Positions 1 through 9,203 of a stretch of DNA of 64,000 bases are shown here, piece after piece (the stretch's first letter is position 1; every line of letters begins with the position of its first letter). The notes beneath the pieces are model-generated. The model was not told the DNA's origin. It did not search any database and saw only the letters and a list, made by a program, of their open reading frames with translations. A program made the position numbers and the translations under genes. Source of the stretch: Mycobacteroides sp. CBMA 271 (GTDB lineage Bacteria; Actinomycetota; Actinomycetes; Mycobacteriales; Mycobacteriaceae); the NCBI RefSeq assembly GCF_009729205.1, contig NZ_VTHB01000005.1, positions 248,001 to 312,000 on the forward strand. The letters run 5' to 3'.

Positions 1-321
1 TGCGAATACTTCTCGCTGCGTGGGCTGGCGTTGCTCGATGACACGGTCGGCAAGGTGCGCGATCGGCTCAATCCCAAGCTGTCGGTGTCCGGAATCGTGA
101 TCACGATGTTCGATACCCGCACCCTGCATTCGCGCGAGGTCATGGAACGGGTGGTCGGCCAATTCGGCGAGCTGGTCTTCCGTACCGTCATCACCCGCAC
201 CGTCCGGTTCCCGGAGACCAGCGTCGCAGGCGAGCCGATCACGACGTGGGCGCCCAAGTCCACGGGCGCTCTGGCGTACATTTCGTTAGCCCGCGAGGTA
301 ATCGACCGGTTCGAGCCGTGA
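1..321 (+). CDS. ParA/Soj-family ATPase, C-terminal part (5' end outside window)
   Basis: The frame is open from base 1 and ends in TGA, giving the last 106 residues of a ParA-type chromosome-partitioning ATPase. The visible part contains the family's late strand-helix segment (GIVITMFDTRT, followed by the HSREV helix) and a C-terminal AREVIDRFEP helix; the Walker motifs lie upstream of the window. The stop overlaps the GTG start of scpA, so the two are translationally coupled. The order parA-scpA-scpB matches Rv1708-Rv1710 of M. tuberculosis, which suggests a soj-like role in chromosome segregation beside SMC-ScpAB. Which ParA paralogue it is cannot be told from the fragment. Confidence 0.85.
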   Translation, partial: CEYFSLRGLALLDDTVGKVRDRLNPKLSVSGIVITMFDTRTLHSREVMERVVGQFGELVFRTVITRTVRFPETSVAGEPITTWAPKSTGALAYISLAREVIDRFEP

Positions 322-1202
322 CCGTGGATCTGGAGAAGCCGCGGGAGGCCCCCGCGGCTGACACCGCGGTGCCCGAGCCCGATGTCGCCGACGCTGCGGC
401 TCCCGAGCCCGCCAAAGCGCGTGGCTTCCAGATCCAGCTCACCAATTTCACCGGCCCGTTCGACCTACTGCTGCAACTGATTTCGCAGCATCGACTCGAT
501 GTCACCGAGGTTGCGCTGCATCAGGTGACCGACGAGTTCATCGCCTACACCAAATCCCTGGGGGACACCTACAGCCTCGATGAGGTCACCGCGTTCCTGG
601 TGGTGGCGGCCACACTGTTGGACCTGAAGGCCGCCCGTCTGCTGCCCTCCGGTCAGGTGGATGACGACAGTGATCTGGCACTGCTGGAAATCCGCGACCT
701 GCTGTTCGCCCGGCTGCTGCAGTACCGGGCGTTCAAACATGTGGCCGAGATGTTCGCCGAGCTGGAGGCCGCCGCCCTGCGGTCGTACCCGCGTGCGGTG
801 GCACTGGAGGAGCGGTTCAGCGAGCTGCTCCCGCCGGTCCACATCGGATTGGACGCGGCCCAGTTCGCCGAGCTCGCGGCGGGCGCGTTCACCCCTCGGC
901 CGGTGCCGACAGTGGGACTAAGTCATCTGCATGTGTCACGCGTATCTGTGCCCGAACACGCCAAACGGATGGTCGAATTACTCGCCGAACGTGGTGCAGG
1001 ACAATGGATGACGTTCACCGAACTGGTGGCCGAATGCTCGGCCCCCATCGAGATCGTGGCCCGATTCCTGGGCGTACTCGAGTTGTACCGATCCAAGACG
1101 GTATTATTTGAGCAATCCGAACCGCTTGGACCGCTCCAAGTTTCATGGACCGGTGAGCGCCCGGCGCAGGATGATCTAGAAAAGGCAGTGGACTACACAT
1201 GA
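318..1202 (+). CDS. scpA: segregation and condensation protein A
   Basis: ScpA (kleisin) bridges the SMC head domains and binds ScpB in the condensin-like complex that compacts and segregates the chromosome. The 294-residue product has a charged, alanine/proline-rich N-terminal tail and then the typical ScpA start of the folded region (QIQLTNFTGPFDLLLQLI), the helical SMC-neck binding domain (DEFIAYTKSLGD, LDLKAARLLP) and a C-terminal winged helix (MTFTELVAECSAPIEIVARF). A longer frame opens at 246, but the GTG at 318 overlaps the ParA stop and starts just before the conserved tail, so I use it. The stop overlaps the scpB start (ATGA). Confidence 0.93.
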   Translation: MTVDLEKPREAPAADTAVPEPDVADAAAPEPAKARGFQIQLTNFTGPFDLLLQLISQHRLDVTEVALHQVTDEFIAYTKSLGDTYSLDEVTAFLVVAATLLDLKAARLLPSGQVDDDSDLALLEIRDLLFARLLQYRAFKHVAEMFAELEAAALRSYPRAVALEERFSELLPPVHIGLDAAQFAELAAGAFTPRPVPTVGLSHLHVSRVSVPEHAKRMVELLAERGAGQWMTFTELVAECSAPIEIVARFLGVLELYRSKTVLFEQSEPLGPLQVSWTGERPAQDDLEKAVDYT

Positions 1203-1987
1203 GCGAGCAGACGACCTCGGTTCAGGAGGCTCAGAAGTTCGGTGAGTCCACCGAGCTCGACACTCCCGTGGATTCCATCGAAGCGCCTGGCGAGGCCTCC
1301 GAACTTCAGGACAGCGACGCCGAGGTCGACGCACCAGAATCTGACGAATTCGTCCCGATGACCGACGACGAACTCGTCAGCACCCTCGAAGCCCTGCTGC
1401 TGGTGGTCGACACTCCGATCAGCGCCGCGGCCCTGGCCTCCATTCTCGCCCAACCGCTAGTTCGCGTCGCCGAAGCGCTACAACGGATTTCCGAAATCCT
1501 GACCGACCGCACCAGCGGTATCGACCTGCGGGAGACCGCCGACGGCTGGCGCATGTACACCCGCGCCCAGTACGCCCCCTACGTCGAGAAGCTGCTGCTA
1601 GACGGGGCGCGCTCCAAGCTGACCCGTGCCGCACTGGAGACGCTGGCCGTGGTGGCGTATCGCCAACCCGTGACACGTTCCCGCGTCAGCGCCGTCCGCG
1701 GTGTGAATGTGGACGCCGTCATGCGCACCCTGCTGATGCGCGGCTTGATCGCCGAGGCCGGCACCGACGACGATTCCGGGGCGGTCATGTTCCGTACCAC
1801 CGAGCTATTCCTAGAGCGGCTCGGACTGACCTCGCTGTCGGACCTGCCCGATATTGCGCCGCTCCTCCCCGGTATCGACGTCATCGACGACCTCACCGAG
1901 AATCTCAGCGACGAGCCGAGATTCGCGCGTCTGAACCGCGCACCCACCGAGGCGGTTGCACCCGCCTTCACAGTTGATCAGGACTGA
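1199..1987 (+). CDS. scpB: segregation and condensation protein B
   Basis: ScpB is a dimeric tandem winged-helix protein that binds the ScpA kleisin. The 262-residue product begins with an acidic, glutamate-rich tail of about 60 residues, typical of actinobacterial ScpB, then the first winged helix (DDELVSTLEALLLVVDTPIS) and the second (LTRAALETLAVVAYRQPVTRS, VNVDAVMRTLLMRGLI). It overlaps scpA by 4 bp and lies 3 bp before the next gene, so it is inside the segregation operon. No unusual features were seen. Confidence 0.94.
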   Translation: MSEQTTSVQEAQKFGESTELDTPVDSIEAPGEASELQDSDAEVDAPESDEFVPMTDDELVSTLEALLLVVDTPISAAALASILAQPLVRVAEALQRISEILTDRTSGIDLRETADGWRMYTRAQYAPYVEKLLLDGARSKLTRAALETLAVVAYRQPVTRSRVSAVRGVNVDAVMRTLLMRGLIAEAGTDDDSGAVMFRTTELFLERLGLTSLSDLPDIAPLLPGIDVIDDLTENLSDEPRFARLNRAPTEAVAPAFTVDQD

Positions 1988-1990
1988 CCC

Positions 1991-2731
1991 ATGAATGATG
2001 AAGGTATTCGACTCCAGAAAGTGTTGTCGCAAGCGGGAATTGCGTCACGCCGAGTGGCCGAACGAATGATCTACGAAGGCCGCGTCGAGGTGGACGGCAA
2101 GATTGTCACCGAGCAGGGCAAACGGATCGATCCGGCCGTCAACGTCGTCCACGTCGACGGCGTACGCGTGGTGATGAACTCCGAGCTGGTGTATCTAGCC
2201 CTCAACAAGCCCCTCGGCATGCTCTCGACCATGTCGGACGACCTCGGCCGCCCGTGCATCGGGAAGTTGATTGAGGATCGCGTCCGGCACAATCAGGGCG
2301 TCCGCAACGTGGGGCGCCTCGACGCCGAGACCGTGGGCCTGATCCTGCTCACCAACGACGGGGAGCTGACCCATCGACTCATGCACCCGTCGTACGAGGT
2401 GCCTAAGACGTACGTCGCAACCGTGTCAGGCACCACGCCACGCAGCCTCGGCAAGCAACTGCGTGACGGCGTGACTCTCGATGACGGACCAGCGAAGGTA
2501 GACGATTTCAAGTTTGTCGGCACCGGCGACGGCAAGACCATGATCGAGCTGACCCTGCACGAGGGACGCAACCGCATCGTGCGGCGCATGCTCGACGCCG
2601 TGGGTCATCCGGTTGTGGAGTTGGTACGCATCAAGATTGGCGACGTGATGTTGGGCAATCAGCGCCCCGGTAGCCTTCGCGCCCTTGGCCGCGATGAGAT
2701 CGGCTCGCTCCACAAGGCGGTCGGGTTGTGA
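1991..2731 (+). CDS. rRNA pseudouridine synthase, RluB/RsuA family
   Basis: The product (246 aa) isomerises a uridine of rRNA to pseudouridine. An N-terminal S4 RNA-binding domain is visible ([20 protein letters not shown], residues about 7-26), followed by the catalytic domain with the [19 protein letters not shown] motif, whose Asp is the family's nucleophile, and the late [18 protein letters not shown] motif. The usual T of GRLDxxTxGL is present. It sits between scpB and cmk, as Rv1711 does. Target site cannot be read from sequence; RluB-type 23S modification is the usual assignment for this neighbourhood. Confidence 0.92.
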   Translation: MNDEGIRLQKVLSQAGIASRRVAERMIYEGRVEVDGKIVTEQGKRIDPAVNVVHVDGVRVVMNSELVYLALNKPLGMLSTMSDDLGRPCIGKLIEDRVRHNQGVRNVGRLDAETVGLILLTNDGELTHRLMHPSYEVPKTYVATVSGTTPRSLGKQLRDGVTLDDGPAKVDDFKFVGTGDGKTMIELTLHEGRNRIVRRMLDAVGHPVVELVRIKIGDVMLGNQRPGSLRALGRDEIGSLHKAVGL

Positions 2732-3405
2732 CACGGATCGTGGTGGCCATTGACGGGCCATCCGGCACCGGTAAGTCATCGGTGGCCAAGGAACTCGCCC
2801 GGCAACTCGGCGCCGCGTATCTGGACACCGGCGCGATGTACCGGATCGCCACACTTTGGGTACTGCGCGCCGGGGTTGATCTCGCCGACCCGGATGCCAT
2901 CGCGACGGTTACCGAACACGTCCCGATGACGGTCGGTTCGGACCCAGATGATCGGACCTCACTGCTTGCCGGAGAAGATGTTTCGATTCCCATCCGCGGT
3001 GCGGAGGTGACCGGCGCGGTCTCTGCGGTCTCGGCGGTGCCCGCCGTGCGCGAGCGTCTGGTGCAGCGGCAGCGCGAGCTGGCTGAGGGCACCGACGCGG
3101 TAGTGGTCGAGGGTCGCGATATCGGCACCGTCGTGCTGCCCGGTGCCGATGTGAAGATCTATCTCACCGCGTCGGCACCGGCACGCGCGCAGCGGCGCAA
3201 CGCGCAAAATGGCGGCGGCGCTGACGAATACGAGCGAGTGCTCGCCGACGTACAGCGCCGCGACCACTTGGACTCCACACGAGCAGTGTCTCCGTTGCAT
3301 CCGGCAGAGGATGCGGTGGAAGTGGACACCAGCGAGATGACACAAGAACAGGTCGTGGCCCACCTGCTAGACCTGGTGCGTACTAGGGCAGGGGCATCAC
3401 GATGA
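2728..3405 (+). CDS. cmk: cytidylate kinase
   Basis: This cytosolic enzyme phosphorylates CMP/dCMP with ATP. The 225-residue product has the P-loop [18 protein letters not shown] near the N terminus, the CMP-binding LDTGAMYR segment, the insert domain typical of Cmk, [21 protein letters not shown] and the late [14 protein letters not shown] motif. It starts with GTG overlapping the stop of the pseudouridine synthase and its stop overlaps the der start, so it is inside the same operon. Length is normal for bacterial Cmk. Confidence 0.95.
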   Translation: MTRIVVAIDGPSGTGKSSVAKELARQLGAAYLDTGAMYRIATLWVLRAGVDLADPDAIATVTEHVPMTVGSDPDDRTSLLAGEDVSIPIRGAEVTGAVSAVSAVPAVRERLVQRQRELAEGTDAVVVEGRDIGTVVLPGADVKIYLTASAPARAQRRNAQNGGGADEYERVLADVQRRDHLDSTRAVSPLHPAEDAVEVDTSEMTQEQVVAHLLDLVRTRAGASR

Positions 3406-4811
3406 CCGATGGCACATGGATCGATGAAAGTGAGTGGGAATTCACCGAACTCGATGGAGCTGAAGGCGATGAGGAATCTGGAGAGCCGGAGGCGCCACCC
3501 GCGGTGGTGGCCGTGGTCGGCCGACCCAACGTCGGCAAGTCGACGTTGGTGAACCGGATCATCGGGCGGCGCGAGGCCGTCGTCCAGGACGTTCCCGGGG
3601 TGACCCGCGACCGCATCTCCTATCCCGCCGAGTGGCTCGATCGCCGGTTCACGGTGCAGGACACCGGAGGATGGGAGGCCGACGCAACAGGCCTGCAGCA
3701 GCTCGTCGCCGAGCAGGCACGGCACGCGATGGCGACCGCCGACTTGATCATCCTGGTGGTCGATGCCACGGTGGGGGCAACCTCCACGGACGAGGATGCG
3801 GCCAGGCTTCTGCGCCGCTCCGGCAAACCAGTCTTCTTGGCAGCCAACAAGGTTGATAGCGACCGCGCAGAGGCCGACGCCGCGGCACTGTGGTCGCTGG
3901 GACTGGGGGAGCCCTTCCCGATCAGCGCCATGCACGGTCGCGGTGTGGCGGACCTACTTGACCGTGTGGTTGCCGATATGCCCGACGTTTCCGGTCGAGG
4001 ATCGGGCGAGGCCGGCCCGCGCCGTGTGGCACTGGTCGGAAAACCCAACGTGGGCAAGAGCTCTCTGCTCAATCGGCTGTCCGGGGACCAGCGGGCCGTG
4101 GTCCATGACACCGCCGGAACAACCGTCGATCCAGTGGACACCCTGATCGAACTCGACGGCAAGACATGGCGTTTCGTCGACACAGCCGGTCTGCGCCGGA
4201 AGGTGGGACAGGCCTCCGGTCACGAGTATTACGCGTCGCTGCGGACTCATGGCGCCATTGAATCCGCCGAAGTGGCGATCGTCCTCCTGGATGCATCCCA
4301 GCCCATCAGCGAGCAGGACCAGCGGGTGCTGACGATGGTCATCGAGACCGGTCGCGCATTGGTGCTCGTGTTCAATAAATGGGACCTGGTGGACGAGGAC
4401 CGCCTCGACCTCCTTGAACGTGAAGTAGACCTTCAGCTTTCGCAGCTCAAATGGGCGCAGCGCGTGAATATCTCAGCCAAGAGCGGTCGCGCGGTTCAGA
4501 AGCTGGTGCCGGCCCTCGAGGCTGCGCTGCAATCTTGGGACAAGCGGATTTCCACCGGTCAACTCAATACCTGGGTGAAGGAAGTGGTTGCCGCCACACC
4601 GCCACCGGTACGTGGAGGTAGGCAGCCGAAGGTGTTGTTCGTGACACAGGCCACCTCCCGGCCGCCCACCTTCGTGCTATTTACCACCGGTTTCCTCGAA
4701 GCGGGGTATCGACGATTCCTCGAGCGCAGGTTGCGCGAAAGCTTCGGCTTTGACGGAACTCCCATCCGGGTCAACGTCCGCGTGCGCGAAAAGCGTGGAC
4801 CCAAACGCTAA
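3402..4811 (+). CDS. der: ribosome-assembly GTPase Der (EngA)
   Basis: Der is an essential tandem GTPase that acts in 50S ribosomal subunit maturation. The 469-residue product has an acidic N-terminal extension of about 30 residues, then two GTPase domains with G1 motifs GRPNVGKST and [13 protein letters not shown] and DTAG G3 motifs, NKVD and NKWD G4 motifs, and a C-terminal KH-like domain ending in a basic tail (REKRGPKR). It overlaps cmk by 4 bp. It is the last gene that follows the M. tuberculosis order (Rv1713) before the accessory block. Confidence 0.96.
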   Translation: MTDGTWIDESEWEFTELDGAEGDEESGEPEAPPAVVAVVGRPNVGKSTLVNRIIGRREAVVQDVPGVTRDRISYPAEWLDRRFTVQDTGGWEADATGLQQLVAEQARHAMATADLIILVVDATVGATSTDEDAARLLRRSGKPVFLAANKVDSDRAEADAAALWSLGLGEPFPISAMHGRGVADLLDRVVADMPDVSGRGSGEAGPRRVALVGKPNVGKSSLLNRLSGDQRAVVHDTAGTTVDPVDTLIELDGKTWRFVDTAGLRRKVGQASGHEYYASLRTHGAIESAEVAIVLLDASQPISEQDQRVLTMVIETGRALVLVFNKWDLVDEDRLDLLEREVDLQLSQLKWAQRVNISAKSGRAVQKLVPALEAALQSWDKRISTGQLNTWVKEVVAATPPPVRGGRQPKVLFVTQATSRPPTFVLFTTGFLEAGYRRFLERRLRESFGFDGTPIRVNVRVREKRGPKR

Positions 4812-5012
4812 CTGCCGGCGAGATAGCAACGGGCACAAGCAAAAAGACCACACGCACATTGCCCTCTCAAGCTCCGTTCACCCAATATTCGCACTCATGT
4901 TGAGATCTACCCGATCCGAATCGCCCATTTTTTCGGTTTGCCGACCTAAGCTGGCTACACCGTCTACCATCCTGCGGCGGTACTAAAACCACCTATCGAA
5001 GGGCGCAACACA

Positions 5013-5579
5013 GTGGCGGACACACTTTCCTCAGGCCAGAAGCTGGATGCCGGTCAGAGCCTCACGTCGAACAGCGGCGCGTACTCCCTGACTCTGCAGG
5101 ATGACGGCAACCTGGTGTTGATTGACGGCGGCGAGGCCGTATGGGCAGCCGGCACTGGCGGGAATGCCGCGGGCCGTGCAGAGGTACAGAGCGACGGCAA
5201 CTTCGTCGTCTACGACAACGGTGGCGGCGCGCTGTGGAGCAGCGGCACCGAGGGCAAGTCGGACGTGAAGCTCGTTCTTCAGGATGACCGCAACCTGGTG
5301 CTGTACTCGGGCGCGGACTCCGTGTGGTCCTCTGGCACCCAGACCGACACCCCGGCCGCTCCGGCAGCCGAGACGATCGAGGTTGCTCCCGCGGCTGTCG
5401 AGGAGCCGGCGCCCGCGCCGGAGCCCCGGACCTACACCGTCGAGTCGGGTGACACCCTGTGGGCCATCTCCGAGCGCTTCTACGGCGACGGCAACCAGTA
5501 CCAGAAGATCGCCGACGCGAGCGGCATCGCAAACCCGGATCTCATCCAGCCGGGACAGGTACTGACCATCCCGGAGTAA
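5013..5579 (+). CDS. bulb-type (B-) lectin domain plus LysM protein
   Basis: The 188-residue product has a D-mannose-binding B-lectin domain (residues about 5-110) with three copies of the QxDxNxVxY-type site (LQDDGNLVLI, VQSDGNFVVY, LQDDRNLVLY); the first ends in I, not Y. A proline/alanine/glutamate-rich linker of about 25 residues leads to one LysM domain (YTVESGDTLWAISERFYG to PGQVLTIPE), which normally binds peptidoglycan. There is no signal peptide or membrane segment, so export would need another route. The GTG at 5013 begins the lectin fold directly. Similar lectin-LysM proteins are known in other mycobacteria. Sugar specificity is inferred from the family only. Confidence 0.88.
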   Translation: MADTLSSGQKLDAGQSLTSNSGAYSLTLQDDGNLVLIDGGEAVWAAGTGGNAAGRAEVQSDGNFVVYDNGGGALWSSGTEGKSDVKLVLQDDRNLVLYSGADSVWSSGTQTDTPAAPAAETIEVAPAAVEEPAPAPEPRTYTVESGDTLWAISERFYGDGNQYQKIADASGIANPDLIQPGQVLTIPE

Positions 5580-5617
5580 CTACTCCGGTCTCAGTAACTC
5601 AGTAAGCAGCATTGCCT

Positions 5618-5661
5618 CATCGGCCCCGTCGGGTTAATCCCTGGCGGGGCCGATGTCTTTT
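5618..5661 (+). terminator. hairpin terminator after the lectin-LysM gene
   Basis: The arms CATCGGCCCCG (5618-5628) and CGGGGCCGATG (5645-5655) are perfect inverted repeats with a 16-base loop, followed by TCTTTT. It lies between two convergent genes and could serve both. Confidence 0.8.
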
Positions 5662-7026
5662 CTACTCCCGCAGGTAGCCGTCGGGATGGTGAAACCAATT
5701 GACACGCGGCGTGCGCATCGGATCGACATGCTCGGGCGGGATCCACCATGTTCTGCCGTCAGTGCCGCGCACGGCCCGCCAGTGGTGCCCCTCGGTGCCC
5801 AGTAGCTGGTGATGTGCTTCGCATCCGAACGTGAGGTCGTCGATGTCGGTGCTTCCGCCGACCGCCCATTCGTTCATGTGGTGCACCTGGCAGTGGCACG
5901 CCGGTCGATCACACCCCGGATACGTGCAGCCACGGTCCTTGGCGGCCAACACGATTCGCTGGTCTTCGGTGGCTATCCGTTTAGCGCGCCCGAGGTGAAG
6001 GGCACGGCCGCCACCATCGAAAATCGCCAGGTAGTGATGGGCGTGGCTAGCCATCCGGATGACATCGGCCAACGGCAACAGTGAGCCTCCGCCGGTCACC
6101 GCCACTCCCGCGCCCTCTTCTAACTCCCGCAGTGTCGTGGTGATTACCACCGTCACCGGCAGACCGCGATGACGTCCGAGCTCACCCGAAGCCAGTGCAG
6201 ACCGGAAGACCGCCTTGAGGGCGTCGTGCCGACGCTGAGCAACCGATCGCGCATCTCGCGCTACCGCAGCTTCATCGGGATCAGAATCCACACAAGCGGT
6301 TTCGTCATCGGGATGACAAGCGCCGGGCGCGGCGTACTTCGCGAAGATCGCGTCGAGATACGAGCGCAACTCGGGATCGAGATCGAATGACCCGGGCGTC
6401 ATGAGGTCGGCACCTTGGTGCCCCAGGCGGAATCCTCGACGCCGGGCGCGGTCGACATCATCGGTGAGGCCGCCGTCGGGATCGAGGTAGGCCAGGAGCC
6501 GATCGGCGGCCTTGCGGAGCTCATCGGGCCGGAGCGTCCCCGCCAGCTGCGCCAGCTGACCCTCAGCCGCCACCCGGGTCAGCACATCGATTGCGCGGGG
6601 GAGGCGATCCCAGAACTGGCGGATCACAGCAATGTGGTCGCCTCCGGCGATACCGGCCCGCTGAGCGGCGGCAGTGCCGGCGAGCACCGGCTCGATCGGC
6701 TCGCCGCTGAGAGCGGCGCGCGGAGCCAATTCCGTGGCGTCCCGGACGCGCCGGCGTGCGTCAGACCGGGTGATCCGCAGCGTGTCCGCGAGGACATCCG
6801 CGACACTGGCACCGCCGAACTGGCCCGGAACATACTCGGCTACAAGCTCATTGACGACGCCATGGGTCGCCGCGGGGATGCGGCGCACGAGCGCTTCCAC
6901 ATCACGAAGAATGACCAGGCGGTCGCACTGCGTCAGCGTCTGAGCATCAAGATCCGACAGCGCATCGATGGCAGAAGTCAGCCCCGAAAGAATCTGACCT
7001 GCATCGATGTCCACTACCGAACTCAT
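5662..7026 (-). CDS. DUF222 / HNH endonuclease domain protein (13E12 family)
   Basis: The product (454 aa) has the helical DUF222 region (ARRRVRDATELAPRAALSGE) and a C-terminal HNH nuclease fold with CTYPGC, QVHHMNEWAVGG and CEAHHQLL, giving both zinc-type cysteines and the H-N-H pattern. These proteins are multi-copy in mycobacteria (13E12 repeat family) and often lie beside mobile sequences; their function is not settled. The frame extends 23 codons upstream, but ATG at 7026 (MSSVVDIDAGQ) is the natural start. No inverted repeats or transposase were found around it. Confidence 0.85.
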   Translation of the reverse strand: MSSVVDIDAGQILSGLTSAIDALSDLDAQTLTQCDRLVILRDVEALVRRIPAATHGVVNELVAEYVPGQFGGASVADVLADTLRITRSDARRRVRDATELAPRAALSGEPIEPVLAGTAAAQRAGIAGGDHIAVIRQFWDRLPRAIDVLTRVAAEGQLAQLAGTLRPDELRKAADRLLAYLDPDGGLTDDVDRARRRGFRLGHQGADLMTPGSFDLDPELRSYLDAIFAKYAAPGACHPDDETACVDSDPDEAAVARDARSVAQRRHDALKAVFRSALASGELGRHRGLPVTVVITTTLRELEEGAGVAVTGGGSLLPLADVIRMASHAHHYLAIFDGGGRALHLGRAKRIATEDQRIVLAAKDRGCTYPGCDRPACHCQVHHMNEWAVGGSTDIDDLTFGCEAHHQLLGTEGHHWRAVRGTDGRTWWIPPEHVDPMRTPRVNWFHHPDGYLRE

Positions 7027-7189
7027 GTTCGAATGATAGGACGGCACTCCGACAAGTAACGACCAAATGTTGCAAATGATTCTGTTGCGACACAAGTGAT
7101 TCCAGGGAATCGGCGGCGACGGTCGTCATCCGAGTTCAGGATCCGACCAGACCTACGGTAGGCTTCCGTCTGCTGTGCAACGACGGCAG

Positions 7190-7263
<74 letters not shown>

Positions 7264-7269
7264 CAACAA

Positions 7270-7296
7270 AGGCCACCTGGAAACAGGTGGTCTTTC
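7270..7296 (+). terminator. terminator after tRNA-Pro
   Basis: The hairpin GGCCACCTG (7271-7279) / CAGGTGGTC (7284-7292), with one G-T pair and a 4-base loop, is followed by TCTTT. It starts 7 bases after the tRNA and is close to the 3' end of the convergent enoyl-CoA hydratase gene. Confidence 0.75.
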
Positions 7297-7300
7297 GCGT

Positions 7301-8107
7301 TCAACGATTCGTGAAGGTCGGCGCACGGCGCTGCAAGGCCGCACCCACCCCTTCCACCACATCGTCGGTGAGGGAGCAGAGCACCTGGGTGCGCACTTCG
7401 GTACGCATATGCTCGCGGAGCTCAGCCACGCCGATTGCCGCGTTGAGCAGTTCCTTGGTTTGGGAAACTCCGAACGGAGCGTTGCTTGCGATCTGCCCGG
7501 CCAGTGCAATCGCCGCATCGATATCGGCGCCGTCCTCGACGACGTGACTGACGAGACCCAGTTCGAGCGCACGTTGTGCATCGAAGGATGTAGCGGTGTA
7601 AAGGATTTCGGCGGCATTGGCGAATCCGATCAGCCGCGGCAGCCACCAGGAGGCGCCCATGTCGCCTCCCGAGAAGCCGCGGCGCGTGAACACCGGCCCG
7701 AATTGAGCCGTGGTGTCCGCGACACGGATATCGGCCATTGCGGCCAGAGCCAACCCGGCACCGACAGCGTGCCCGTGCACTGCCGCTATCACCGGCTGTG
7801 GGATCTCACGAACGGCCAGGAAGACGTCGGCGACGCACGACAGATCGTGATACCTGCCCTGAACCACCCCGCGATCACCACCCGAATCAAGTCCGGCCAG
7901 CAGATCCATGCCTGTGCAGAAGGCCCGGCCAGCGCCCGTAAGCACCACCGCGCGGCACACCTCATCCACCGCCAGCGAGCGAAATGCACTCAGCATTTGA
8001 GCCGCCCCCGCCGGACTCAGCGCATTGAGTTTCTCCGGCCGATTCAAGGTCAGAATGGTCACCGCGCCACGCTGCTCGACGAGCACTGGGGGATCGGGAG
8101 ATGTCAT
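7301..8107 (-). CDS. enoyl-CoA hydratase/isomerase family protein
   Basis: The 268-residue product has the crotonase fold: an N-terminal strand-turn (TILTLNRPEKLNALSP), the oxyanion-hole region (GRAFCTGMDLLAGL), and the second oxyanion/catalytic region (AAVHGHAVGAGLALAAMADIRVA, then FGPVFTRRGFSGGDMGASWWLPRLIG). Such enzymes act on acyl-CoA thioesters in beta-oxidation or related steps; the substrate cannot be named. Its ATG start overlaps the stop of the TetR gene (ATGA), so the two form an operon and the TetR protein is its likely regulator. Confidence 0.9.
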   Translation of the reverse strand: MTSPDPPVLVEQRGAVTILTLNRPEKLNALSPAGAAQMLSAFRSLAVDEVCRAVVLTGAGRAFCTGMDLLAGLDSGGDRGVVQGRYHDLSCVADVFLAVREIPQPVIAAVHGHAVGAGLALAAMADIRVADTTAQFGPVFTRRGFSGGDMGASWWLPRLIGFANAAEILYTATSFDAQRALELGLVSHVVEDGADIDAAIALAGQIASNAPFGVSQTKELLNAAIGVAELREHMRTEVRTQVLCSLTDDVVEGVGAALQRRAPTFTNR

Positions 8108-8745
8108 GCCACCGCATCCGTTCCGGTCAGGCCGTCGTAGGTGGACAACAGCAGCGCTCGCGCGGCATGCCAGCGCCGATCAACGGTGAGTTCCAGACCG
8201 GGCAACCGCCGCAAGGCAAGACCGCGCGTGGTCGCGAACGCAATATCGAAGAGTGTGCGCCCGACCTCATCTCGCGCAAGAGCGGGCAGCATCTCGGCAA
8301 TGAGTTCCGCGAACTGCCGATCCAGCGCGCGGCCGAGGTCTTCGATCGGTCCGCGCAGATCTGCGTCCGAATGCGCCACGGCCCACAGCTCGGCGGCCGC
8401 CCGAAAGACGGGACCGCAATGCAGCTCCCATGATCGGTCCAACAAGGCCTCGACCCGTCGGCGCTCATCGCGATGCCGGGTACGGACCTGCTCATGGGCC
8501 TCGGCGACCAACCGCTCCGCGAGATGACCCACAGCCTGCACAACGAGATCCACTCGACCAGGGAAGTAATGCTGTTGCGCGCCTTGCGAGACACCAGCGC
8601 GCGCGGCGACCTTGCGAGTAGTCAGGGCGGCATATCCCTCCTCGACCAAGCATTCAATGGCCGCATCCAGCAGCGCCTGTCGAGTAGCTTCCCGCCGATC
8701 AGCCTGCGCGCGCCGCTGCGTCGGTGCCACGGTCCTGCCTGACAT
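8104..8745 (-). CDS. TetR-family transcriptional regulator
   Basis: The 213-residue product has an N-terminal helix-turn-helix (CLVEEGYAALTTRKVAARAG then SQGAQQHYFPGRVDLV) and an all-helical ligand domain, the usual TetR layout. ATG at 8745 (MSGRTVAPTQ) precedes the fold; the open frame runs 16 codons further up, but that would cover the putative operator. It is co-transcribed with the enoyl-CoA hydratase gene, so an acyl-CoA or related lipid ligand is likely. A palindrome sits 16 bp upstream of the start. Confidence 0.9.
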   Translation of the reverse strand: MSGRTVAPTQRRAQADRREATRQALLDAAIECLVEEGYAALTTRKVAARAGVSQGAQQHYFPGRVDLVVQAVGHLAERLVAEAHEQVRTRHRDERRRVEALLDRSWELHCGPVFRAAAELWAVAHSDADLRGPIEDLGRALDRQFAELIAEMLPALARDEVGRTLFDIAFATTRGLALRRLPGLELTVDRRWHAARALLLSTYDGLTGTDAVA

Positions 8746-8760
8746 GGTCCGACCGTAGCA

Positions 8761-8788
8761 CATTTGCAAGTCAGTCGACTGGTAAATG
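8761..8788. promoter_or_regulatory. palindromic candidate operator of the TetR/enoyl-CoA hydratase operon
   Basis: A 28-bp imperfect palindrome of the form CATTTnCnAGTC-N6-GACTnGnAAATG lies immediately upstream of the TetR start, the classic place for TetR autoregulation. 20 of the 28 positions are symmetric. Confidence 0.6.
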
Positions 8789-9203
8789 TGCACTTGCCGC
8801 AGAGCCGGGCGCGCGGCGCCGAAGTGCTGGTGCGCGCGGTGAGCAAGCCATATCTGAAGTTATTGCGCCAGAGCAGGGTTCGAGGCATGCAACGGGTCCT
8901 CGTTGTCACTCAACTCGCCCAGACCGGCTGTCCAACGATGGACGAGGACGAACAGCAGCTACGTGACCTGCTCGCGAAGCAGGTGAAACGTGCCTTCCCG
9001 CGCACCTGCAGGGCAGTGTGCACCGCGGACAACTGGAGCGACCACGCAGCCGTGCTCAACCACGAGCAACTCGAGCAGCTCTACCAGGATCAGGTCACCT
9101 TTCCGACGTGTGACCATGACCGCCAACCTCGGCAAATATTTAGACACGCCGCAAACTGGGCGTTGGCACTTCCGGCCCGGTCCGTGAGACCGTATCTCTC
9201 ACT
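8789..9203. other. no supported gene
   Basis: This stretch has open frames on both strands, the longest from ATG 8887 to beyond 9203 on the plus strand, but none shows a recognisable domain or a ribosome-binding site, and the plus-strand frame would run 90 bases into the next real gene. It may hold the promoter of the gene at 9204 and a decayed coding remnant; I cannot name anything in it. Confidence 0.4.

Noticed and set aside
246..318. Longer start for scpA
   Set aside because: It lies inside the ParA coding region; the GTG that overlaps the ParA stop fits better.
5662..7026. Active mobile element around the 13E12 protein
   Set aside because: No terminal inverted repeats, transposase or recombinase were seen at its edges.
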